NCBI GenBank assembly: GCA_016302015.1
Contig: JAEDOJ010000018.1
Location: forward strand, 1 to 14,116
Length of the DNA stretch: 14,116 bases
Direction: 5' to 3'
Origin: Oscillospiraceae bacterium
Lineage (GTDB): Bacteria > Bacillota_A > Clostridia > Oscillospirales > Oscillospiraceae
Part shown: positions 7,851 to 13,678 of the stretch, one piece after another
Numbering within the stretch: position 1 is the stretch's first letter
How the letters are laid out: every line of letters begins with the position of its first letter
Notes under the pieces: generated by a model
What the model saw: only the letters and a program-made list of their open reading frames with translations
The model's database searches: none
Told to the model about the DNA's origin: nothing
Program-made: the position numbers and the translations under genes

Positions 7851-8367
7851 GAAGCTCCCTCCCAACGCCATATACCTTTGCGTAGATCTGACTTTGAAGC
7901 GCCTCAAATTCTTCTTGACTGACGGCTCGTTCCGAGGTCATCAGAAGCAGGGGCACGGGACGCTTCCCCTGGGAGATCGGAGGCTGGACATAAGGAAACT
8001 GGTTTAAAAACAGGCCGTTTTTCTCGTAAAACCTCACCCGGCGGCAGGTCAGCTCGTCTTCCGGCGGCTCCACCTCCAGACACAGGGGCTTGTCCAGCAT
8101 AGAAATCAGCTCGCCCAACAGCTTGCTTCCCAGCCCGGTGTTCCTCGCCGAGGGATGGACGGCGAAGTGCTCCAGAAAGGCAAAATCATCAAAGCTCCAC
8201 ACCGCCAAAAACGCCTGCACCGGCTGACCGGAAGCATAGACGGTGTAGTCTGGTCGACTGAGCAGAGCCTTCTGCTCCCCGTAGGGTCGGCGCTCGTCCG
8301 GAGGGAAGCTCTGCTCCATAATTTCGTACAGAGCGTCAAATTCGTTGACAGATAGTTTTCGTAACAT
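7831..8367 (-). CDS. GNAT-family N-acetyltransferase
   Basis: A 178-residue GNAT protein, first gene of the minus-strand operon. The acetyl-CoA loop is HPSARNTGLGSKLLGEL (71-87), preceded by the hydrophobic strand FAFLEHFAV; LEVEPPEDE and FYEKNGLFLN (113-122) are the following conserved strands. The start at 8367 has AAGGAG about 6 bases upstream; an upstream in-frame ATG at 8409 lies inside the promoter region and is rejected. The 3' end overlaps the exporter by 20 bases. The pairing of an acetyltransferase with an efflux pump could mean joint handling of a toxic amine (modify, then expel), but this is only inference from context. Confidence 0.88.
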   Translation of the reverse strand: MLRKLSVNEFDALYEIMEQSFPPDERRPYGEQKALLSRPDYTVYASGQPVQAFLAVWSFDDFAFLEHFAVHPSARNTGLGSKLLGELISMLDKPLCLEVEPPEDELTCRRVRFYEKNGLFLNQFPYVQPPISQGKRPVPLLLMTSERAVSQEEFEALQSQIYAKVYGVGRELHEKRKI

Positions 8368-8399
8368 AATGTTCTCCTTTGTGATGAAACAGCAGGACA

Positions 8400-8428
8400 A
8401 TCTTATCACAGATCGCCGGTTTATTCAA
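8400..8428 (-). promoter_or_regulatory. Promoter of the GNAT-MATE operon
   Basis: Read on the minus strand: TTGAAT (8428-8423), a 17-base spacer, and TAAGAT (8405-8400) with an extended -10 TGA just before it. Its -35 lies two bases from the -35 of the divergent ASCH gene. Confidence 0.6.
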
Positions 8429-8430
8429 TA

Positions 8431-8458
8431 TTGACATTTTTCTAAAATGTGATATATC
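8431..8458 (+). promoter_or_regulatory. Promoter of the ASCH-domain gene with inverted repeat in the spacer
   Basis: A perfect -35 TTGACA (8431-8436) is followed after 16 bases by TATATC (8453-8458), an imperfect -10; TATCTA at 8455-8460 is an alternative. The spacer holds the inverted repeat ACATTTT-TCT-AAAATGT (8434-8450), which a repressor dimer could occupy. Confidence 0.5.
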
Positions 8459-8487
8459 TAAAGAAAACAGATGTGAGGAGAAAAACC

Positions 8488-8934
8488 ATGAAAGCAGAAG
8501 AACTGTGGAGGAAATTCTGTCAGGAGAAAAATATCCCCGGGGAGGTTCCCTATGAGGCGTGGGCCTTCGGGGGCGCACCGGATGCGTTGGCAGAGCTGGT
8601 CTGCAAGGGCATGAAAACCGGGACGGCTTCCGCCTACGACCTCTATGCGCTGGATGACAGCGAACCCCTGCCGAAGCCGGAAACCTACAGCGTGATTCTG
8701 AACTCCCGGGAGGAGGCGGTCTGCGTGATCAAGACCACGAAGGTCACCCTGGTACCCTTTGATCAGGTCACCGCTGACCATGCTTTCAAGGAAGGGGAGG
8801 GCGACCGGAGTCTTGCCTACTGGCGGAAGGTGCATGAGGAATTTTTCCGGGATGAATTTGCGGCCTTTGGGCTGGAATTCCACGAAAAACGCCTGATCGT
8901 CTGCGAGGAATTTGAATTGGTCTACCTGCAATAA
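8488..8934 (+). CDS. ASCH-domain protein
   Basis: A 148-residue cytoplasmic protein resembling the ASCH superfamily, a beta-barrel fold related to PUA domains and thought to bind RNA or nucleotides. The pattern fits: CKGMKTGTASAYDLY (where the GxKxxTxS-like loop lies), YSVILNSREEAVCVIKTTKVTLVPFDQV, DRSLAYWRKVHEEFF near the C-terminus and a closing LIVCEEFELVYL strand. Some family members have nuclease or amidohydrolase activity, but I cannot assign one here. The start is ATG 8488, with GAGGAG at 8475-8480. The gene stands alone between a divergent operon and the B12 leader, with no clear terminator after it. Confidence 0.82.
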   Translation: MKAEELWRKFCQEKNIPGEVPYEAWAFGGAPDALAELVCKGMKTGTASAYDLYALDDSEPLPKPETYSVILNSREEAVCVIKTTKVTLVPFDQVTADHAFKEGEGDRSLAYWRKVHEEFFRDEFAAFGLEFHEKRLIVCEEFELVYLQ

Positions 8935-8958
8935 GGTTAGAATTTGTTCTGATTTTTC

Positions 8959-8987
8959 TTGACAAAAGCTGTTAAAAGCAGTATAAT
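8959..8987 (+). promoter_or_regulatory. Consensus promoter of the B12-regulated operon
   Basis: TTGACA (8959-8964), a 17-base spacer and TATAAT (8982-8987): both hexamers and the spacing match the sigma-A consensus exactly. Transcription would start near 8993-8996, about ten bases before the aptamer. Such a strong promoter fits control exerted mainly after initiation. Confidence 0.9.
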
Positions 8988-9004
8988 TTTATCGAATTTA
9001 ATAA

Positions 9005-9190
9005 GGCATTTAAGTGCCCTCAGAATCGTACAGAGCTGAGGGAGAATAGTGAATCCGGTGAGAATCCGGAACGGTACCGCCACTGTATGCGTGGAGGCTT
9101 TGCACGAGATGAAAATCGGTCATTGGTGCTTGCCCTGAGAAGGCTGTGCAAGGGCTGAAGATCCGCAAGTCAGGAGACCTGCTTAAATGT
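9005..9190 (+). promoter_or_regulatory. Cobalamin riboswitch aptamer
   Basis: P1 closes CATTTAAG (9007-9014) with CTTAAATG (9182-9189), a perfect 8-bp stem. Inside are the family's conserved segments in order: GAATCCGGTGAGAATCCGG, ACGGTACCGCCACTGTATGCG (the B12 box region) and AAGTCAGGAGACCTGC near the 3' end. The class binds adenosyl- or methylcobalamin or related corrinoids. The terminator downstream suggests the ligand switches expression of the following operon off. This is strong evidence that the operon concerns corrinoids or cobalt. Confidence 0.95.
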
Positions 9191-9245
9191 GTTTGCTTCT
9201 GTGCTCTCGATCTAAGAGGATGGGGCGGAATCACCGCAGAAAATC

Positions 9246-9281
9246 GGCTGTGGCAGCAAGAATGCCACAGCCCTTTCTTTT
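9246..9281 (+). terminator. Cobalamin riboswitch terminator
   Basis: Perfect 10-bp stem GGCTGTGGCA (9246-9255) / TGCCACAGCC (9263-9272), followed by CTTTCTTTT. CTGTGG (9248-9253) in its left arm can instead pair with CCGCAG (9234-9239), giving a competing antiterminator. CCGC of that strand can in turn pair with GCGG (9225-9228). Confidence 0.88.
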
Positions 9282-9307
9282 GCAGGTACCAAGGGTGTAT
9301 TTTGCCC

Positions 9308-9371
9308 TTTTCCTCTAAAAAACTTTGTTTTTTAGGGATTATCCTGAAAAAAATATTATTTTAGAGGAGAA
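9308..9371 (+). promoter_or_regulatory. Possible ribosome-binding-site-sequestering switch downstream of the B12 terminator
   Basis: TTTTCCTCTAAAA (9308-9320) is complementary to TTTTAGAGGAGAA (9359-9371), which contains the Shine-Dalgarno sequence of the next gene (13 bp with one G.U). The same strand can instead fold locally with GTTTTTTAGGG (9327-9337) around a TTT loop, which would leave the ribosome binding site free. The two folds exclude each other. No ligand class is recognised; leader position and complementarity are what the sequence shows. Confidence 0.5.
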
Positions 9372-9377
9372 ATGAAC

Positions 9378-10616
9378 ATGAACAAAAAACTGATTTCCAT
9401 GATGCTGGCAGGATGCATGGCGCTTAGTCTTGCGGCCTGCGCCGAGACGGCGGAGAACGTCCCGGAGGAAACCACGGCGGTTGTCACCGCTGCGACGGAG
9501 GCTGCACCGGCGACGCAGACCACCGCTTCGGAAGATCCGGATCAGGCGGCTGCCGACCATGTGGCTTCCCTGATTGACGCCATCTATGTCCAGACCAGAG
9601 ACGAAAACACCGATGCCCTCTGCGCGGAGGCAAAGGCCGCCTGGGATGCCCTCACCGACGAGCAGAAGGCGTTGGTGGAAGGGGAAGAGGCCGATCCCGA
9701 CTATTTCGGTCGTGACACCGGGGACGCTTCTCTGGATGATCCCCTCAATGCCGACGGGATCGGGGAGAACGAATTGCTGGTGGTCAGCTTCGGCACTTCC
9801 TTTAACGACAGCCGGGCGATGGACATCAAGGGGATTGAGGATGCCCTGCAGGCAGCCTATCCCGACTGGTCTGTGAGAAGAGCCTTCACTGCGCAGATTA
9901 TCATCAACCACGTTCAGGCCCGTGAAGATGAACATATTGACAATATGGATCAGGCGCTGGAGCGGGCGGTTGCCAACGGCGTGAAGAACCTTGTCATTCA
10001 GCCCACCCATCTGATGCATGGAGCGGAGTATGACGAGCTGATCCAGGCGGTTGAAAACTACAAGGACAAATTCAAGACCATCGTTGTGGCAGAGCCTCTG
10101 CTGGGCGAGGTCGGCGAGGACGCCTCTGTGATCAACGAGGATAAGCAGGCGGTGGCGGAAGCCCTCACTGCGGACGCGGTTGCGGATGCGGGATTCGACA
10201 GCATCCAGGCTGCGGAGGAAGCGGGAGTTGCCTTTGTCTTCCTGGGGCACGGCACCTCCCATACCGCAAAGGTAACCTATTCCCAGATGCAGACCCAGAT
10301 GGAGAAGCTGGGCTACGACAATGTGTTCGTCGGCACGGTGGAAGGAGAGCCGGAGGAAACGTCTTGCGAGGCTGTGATTGAAGCGGTAAAGGAAGCCGGT
10401 TTCACCACTGTAATTCTCCGTCCCCTGATGGTGGTGGCAGGCGACCATGCCAACAACGACATGGCAGGCCCGGAGGAGGACTCCTGGGTGAGCCTGTTCA
10501 AGGCTTCCGGATACTTCGAAGAGGTTTCCGCTCAGATTGCGGGACTTGGCAGAAGCGAAGCCATTCAGGCGATCTATGTGGCTCACGCCAAGGCAGCCAT
10601 TGATGCTGTAAAGTAA
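9378..10616 (+). CDS. cbiK: CbiK-like cobalt (sirohydrochlorin) chelatase, extracytoplasmic lipoprotein
   Basis: A 412-residue lipoprotein. A signal peptide ends in lipobox LAAC (C21); LAGC at 10-13 is a less likely alternative. Then follow a Thr/Ala/Glu-rich linker (about 22-58), a small helical module (about 59-101, AKAAWDALTDEQKALVEG) and a CbiK-type chelatase domain (about 131-412). The chelatase signatures are LLVVSFGTSFNDSR, IQPTHLMHGAEYDE with H211 (matching catalytic H145 of Salmonella CbiK), FLGHGTSH with H291/H295 (H207 region) and GTVEGEPEE with E322. CbiK inserts Co2+ into sirohydrochlorin in anaerobic B12 synthesis; Desulfovibrio has a periplasmic form. No other cob/cbi synthesis gene is in the window, so the role may be metal insertion into, removal from, or binding of a scavenged tetrapyrrole before import. 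Two ATGs (9372, 9378) are possible; GAGGAG at 9364-9369 is too close to the first, so 9378 is used. First gene of the B12 operon. Confidence 0.88.
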   Translation: MNKKLISMMLAGCMALSLAACAETAENVPEETTAVVTAATEAAPATQTTASEDPDQAAADHVASLIDAIYVQTRDENTDALCAEAKAAWDALTDEQKALVEGEEADPDYFGRDTGDASLDDPLNADGIGENELLVVSFGTSFNDSRAMDIKGIEDALQAAYPDWSVRRAFTAQIIINHVQAREDEHIDNMDQALERAVANGVKNLVIQPTHLMHGAEYDELIQAVENYKDKFKTIVVAEPLLGEVGEDASVINEDKQAVAEALTADAVADAGFDSIQAAEEAGVAFVFLGHGTSHTAKVTYSQMQTQMEKLGYDNVFVGTVEGEPEETSCEAVIEAVKEAGFTTVILRPLMVVAGDHANNDMAGPEEDSWVSLFKASGYFEEVSAQIAGLGRSEAIQAIYVAHAKAAIDAVK

Positions 10617-10635
10617 TTTTTAAGGAATTGAACCT

Positions 10636-11424
10636 ATGCTGAGAAAAGAATTGGCGGCGTTTGTCTGTCTGCTTCTGTGCTGGCTCTGCCTTGCAGGCTG
10701 TACAGACCGGACGGTTGAGACCCTCTCTCCCTCCGTGTCGGGGGAATTGGAGGACGGTGTATATCTGGCGGAGTTCCACTCTGACAGCAGTATGTTTCAT
10801 GTGAATGAAGTCTGCGGAGGCAGGGGAACTCTGACGGTGGAAAAGGGGAAAATGACCATCCACCTGACCATGCCCTCCAAGAATATCGTGAATCTCTTCC
10901 CCGGAACTGCCGGGGAAGCGAAGCAGGAGGGAGCTGTCCTTCTTGTGCCCACGGTGGAAGAGGTCACCTATGACGACGGCTTCACTGAGGAGGTCTACGG
11001 CTTTGATCTGCCTGTTCCCGCCCTGGGGGAGGAATTTGACTGCGCCTTGCTGGGGAAGAAGGGAAAATGGTATGACCATAAGGTTTCCGTTTCCAACCCG
11101 GAACGACAGGAAGCCTCCCCGGCCACCTATGCGGAGGTGACTCTGACCGGAGGAACCGGTCGGGTCAGCATTGAATCTCCCACCCGGCTGACCCGGGATG
11201 AAAAGGGCGTCTGGTGGGCGGAGCTTGTCTGGTCCAGCCCCAATTATGAGTATATGCTGGTCAATGACGTCCGCTATGATTCTGTCTTGGCAGATGGAAA
11301 GTCCACTTTTCAAATCCCTGTGGTACTGGAGGAAGACATGGAGGTCAGTGCAATGACCCTTGCCATGAGTCAGCCCCACCTGATTGACTATGTTCTCCAT
11401 TTTGAAGGAGCGGAGCTTCCATGA
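10636..11424 (+). CDS. Lipoprotein with two related beta-rich domains, function unknown
   Basis: A 262-residue lipoprotein with lipobox LAGC (C22). I do not recognise a named family with certainty. It seems to hold two copies of one domain, at about 40-155 and 163-257. Both run GGxG (61-64; 172-175), a serine-rich strand (MPSKNIVNLF; WSSPNYEYMLV), F-x-hydrophobic-PV (FDLPV 123-127; FQIPV 225-229) and a closing strand with His and Tyr (WYDHKVSV; PHLIDYVLHF). The layout is reminiscent of NEAT-type heme-binding beta sandwiches, but that is inference; no heme-binding motif is proven. It lies 19 bases after the chelatase and overlaps the binding-protein gene by four bases (ATGA). It therefore probably works with the importer, perhaps as a ligand-capturing surface protein. 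AAGGA at 10622-10626 supports the start. Confidence 0.8.
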   Translation: MLRKELAAFVCLLLCWLCLAGCTDRTVETLSPSVSGELEDGVYLAEFHSDSSMFHVNEVCGGRGTLTVEKGKMTIHLTMPSKNIVNLFPGTAGEAKQEGAVLLVPTVEEVTYDDGFTEEVYGFDLPVPALGEEFDCALLGKKGKWYDHKVSVSNPERQEASPATYAEVTLTGGTGRVSIESPTRLTRDEKGVWWAELVWSSPNYEYMLVNDVRYDSVLADGKSTFQIPVVLEEDMEVSAMTLAMSQPHLIDYVLHFEGAELP

Positions 11425-12557
11425 GGCGGCGGATCTGCTGGGTTTTGGTTCTCACTTTTTTGGTTTCCCTGTTCAGCGGCTGCGCAGGGCAGGGAACTGG
11501 GAAAGCCGCCGTTGCCGGGTGGGAGCCTGTGGACACCATGGAGCTGCAATATGCCACGGAGTTTTCCGTGGAGTATTATCAAGACGGCTACAAGCTGATT
11601 TCCCTGTCTGACGGCAGTCGGTTTTTGCTGATCCCGGAGGGCCAGCCCCTGCCTGAGGGGATTGCGGAGGATGTTCAGCCCCTGTATCAGCCCCTTGAGA
11701 ATATTTATCTGGCGGCTACGGCCTCCATGTGCCTGTTTGACGCACTGGGACGGCTGGACGCCATCGGCCTGTCCGGCACCAGAGCGGAGGACTGGTATAT
11801 TGACAATGCCAGAGCCGCCATGGAGGAGGGAAAAATCCTCTTTGCCGGAAAGTACAGCGAGCCGGATTATGAGCTTCTGCTTTCGGAGGACTGCCCCTTA
11901 GCGGTGGAATCCATGATGATCGGTCATGCTTCTCAGGTGAAGGAAAAGCTGGAGGAATTGGGGATTCCCGTGCTTATGGATCAGTCCAGCAAGGAGTCCC
12001 ATCCTCTGGGGCGCACGGAATGGATCAAGCTCTACGCCGCCCTTTTGAACGAGGAAGCAACGGCGCAGCGGCTGTTTGCGGAGCAGACGGCCTTCCTGAA
12101 AGAGGTGGAAGCCCAGAAGTCCACGGGAAAAACCGTTGCGTTTTTCTACGTCAGCTCCTCGGGACGGGTGGTTGCCCGGAAGAGCGGGGACTATGTCAGC
12201 AAGATGATCGACCTTGCCGGAGGGGACTATGTGTTCCGGGATTTAGGGGATCCCGACACGGCCACCTCCACGGTGACCATTGAAATGGAGACCTTTTTCG
12301 CTGCGGCCAGGGATGCAGACTATATCATTTATAACAGCACCATCGGCGGCGAGATCAGAACCATCGAGGAATTATTGGAGAAAAGCGATCTTTTTGAAGA
12401 GTTCAAGGCGGTGCGGAACGGCGATGTCTGGTGTACCGACCAGAATATGTACCAGCAGACAACCCAGTTGGGGCAGATGATCCAGAGCTTCCATCGGGTT
12501 TTTTCCGGGGAGGCCGATGAACTGGAGGAGCTTCCCTTCCTCTATCGACTGCGATAA
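11421..12557 (+). CDS. ABC transporter substrate-binding lipoprotein (BtuF/FecB-like)
   Basis: A 378-residue extracellular binding protein with lipobox FSGC (C21). It belongs to the class III binding proteins for B12, heme and iron chelates: two lobes joined by a rigid helix. Features are IYLAATASMCLFDALG (95-110), AIGLSGT (114-120), FAGKYSEPDYELLL (141-154), AVESMMIGH (161-169), GIPVLMDQSSKESHPLGR (181-198) and EWIKLYAALL (200-209). It hands its ligand to the permease encoded next. The cobalamin riboswitch points to a corrinoid or precursor rather than a siderophore, but the sequence alone does not fix the ligand. The N-terminus lacks the usual PxRIVSLSP-type opening of E. coli BtuF, so it is a divergent branch. 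The start ATG overlaps the preceding stop, with GGAG about ten bases upstream. Confidence 0.88.
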   Translation: MRRRICWVLVLTFLVSLFSGCAGQGTGKAAVAGWEPVDTMELQYATEFSVEYYQDGYKLISLSDGSRFLLIPEGQPLPEGIAEDVQPLYQPLENIYLAATASMCLFDALGRLDAIGLSGTRAEDWYIDNARAAMEEGKILFAGKYSEPDYELLLSEDCPLAVESMMIGHASQVKEKLEELGIPVLMDQSSKESHPLGRTEWIKLYAALLNEEATAQRLFAEQTAFLKEVEAQKSTGKTVAFFYVSSSGRVVARKSGDYVSKMIDLAGGDYVFRDLGDPDTATSTVTIEMETFFAAARDADYIIYNSTIGGEIRTIEELLEKSDLFEEFKAVRNGDVWCTDQNMYQQTTQLGQMIQSFHRVFSGEADELEELPFLYRLR

Positions 12558-12559
12558 CC

Positions 12560-12585
12560 GATTGCCGCCCGAAAGAGCGGCAATC
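12560..12585 (+). other. Intercistronic hairpin between binding protein and permease genes
   Basis: Perfect 9-bp stem GATTGCCGC (12560-12568) / GCGGCAATC (12577-12585) with an 8-base loop, starting two bases after the stop codon. No T run follows (AAAATATG), so it is not a standard terminator. A role in mRNA stability, giving more binding protein than permease, is plausible. Confidence 0.6.
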
Positions 12586-12604
12586 AAAATATGTGGGTAA
12601 TGGT

Positions 12605-13675
12605 ATGAAAAATCACGATAAAATTGGAAATACGGGTAGATTCTGGACGGTGATGGTTCTGCTTTTGGGAGCGCTGATCCTGGGAATTGCGCTGAATGTG
12701 AGCATCGGCTCTGTCAGTATCCGTATGTCAGAGACCTTCCGGATTCTGGGAGCAGGAATTAAAAATTTTTTCACTGGCAACCTGGATGCCTACCTTAGAT
12801 CCTCTACGGAAATCCAGATCCTGTACCGTATCCGGATTCCCAGACTCCTCCTCACGATCCTTTTAGGCGGGGCGTTGTCCGTTTCCGGCTACCTTCTTCA
12901 GGTTTTCTTCCGAAATCCCATCGCCGGGCCCTTTGTGCTGGGTATTTCCTCCGGCGCAAAGATGATGGTGGGCGTAACCCTGATTTTCCTCGCCCCCGCT
13001 TTGGGGACTCTCACACCCCTTTCCCTGATTTTTGCCGCTTTTCTCGGCTCTCTCCTGATCACTGCGCTGGTGCTTCTGTTCTCCCAGAAGGTTCGCAGTA
13101 TGTCCCTCCTGCTGGTCATCGGCATTATGGTGGGCTATATCTGCGGAGCGGTGACGGATTTTGCCATCACCTTTGCCAGCGAAAACGACGTGGTCAACCT
13201 GACCAACTGGTCCATGGGCAGCTTCTCCGGGGCGGACTGGGGGGATGTGACCACCTCCCTTTGGATCGTCCTTCCCGGTATGCTGGGGGCATTTTTGCTG
13301 TCCAAGCCCATGGGCGCTTACGCTTTGGGCGAAGGCTATGCCAGAAGCATGGGCATTCACATCAAGGCAGTCCGGGTGCTGATCATTCTGGTATCCAGCC
13401 TGCTCTCCGCCTGCGTCACCGCATTGGCCGGCCCCATTTCCTTTGTGGGGATTGCCGTGCCTCATATTACCAGAAGTCTGCTGAAATCCTCCAAACCGAT
13501 TTTTGTTCTGCCTGCCTGTTTTGTCTGCGGCGCGGTCTTCTGCCTCTTCTGTGACTTGCTGGCCAGAACGGCTTTTGCGCCTACGGAGCTGGCCATCGGA
13601 ACGGTGACTTCCATTTTTGGCGCCCCTGTGGTGATCTATACGATGATCAAGCGCCGCAGAGCCCAGGAGGAGTAG
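12605..13675 (+). CDS. ABC transporter permease, BtuC/FecCD family
   Basis: A 356-residue polytopic membrane protein, probably with about ten transmembrane helices, forming the channel of a class II importer for B12, heme or iron chelates. Family signatures are RIPRLLLTILLGGALSVSG (starting at 77), QVFFRNPIAGPFVLGISSGA (about 99-118), a GGxxxG-like central region, and GPISFVGIAVPH (276-287) followed by ITRSL, which contacts the ATPase. The start is uncertain: an in-frame GTG at 12593 would add four residues but has no Shine-Dalgarno sequence. ATG 12605 has a weak GGG seven bases upstream and is preferred. The gene follows the binding-protein gene after a hairpin. AGGAGGAG inside its last codons serves the ATPase gene. 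Confidence 0.93.
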   Translation: MKNHDKIGNTGRFWTVMVLLLGALILGIALNVSIGSVSIRMSETFRILGAGIKNFFTGNLDAYLRSSTEIQILYRIRIPRLLLTILLGGALSVSGYLLQVFFRNPIAGPFVLGISSGAKMMVGVTLIFLAPALGTLTPLSLIFAAFLGSLLITALVLLFSQKVRSMSLLLVIGIMVGYICGAVTDFAITFASENDVVNLTNWSMGSFSGADWGDVTTSLWIVLPGMLGAFLLSKPMGAYALGEGYARSMGIHIKAVRVLIILVSSLLSACVTALAGPISFVGIAVPHITRSLLKSSKPIFVLPACFVCGAVFCLFCDLLARTAFAPTELAIGTVTSIFGAPVVIYTMIKRRRAQEE

Positions 13676-13678
13676 ACC

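Noticed and set aside
6453..7922. Plus-strand open frames opposite the exporter and GNAT genes
   Set aside because: Products are Gly/His/Gln-rich and featureless, while the minus strand encodes a clear MATE protein with about 12 membrane segments.
9146..9364. Small plus-strand open frame within the B12 leader
   Set aside because: It crosses the 3' half of the cobalamin aptamer, the terminator hairpin and the downstream hairpin; no ribosome binding site and no protein-like conservation visible.
12560..12590. Terminator between binding protein and permease genes
   Set aside because: The stem is good but no T run follows, and the downstream genes clearly belong to the same transporter.
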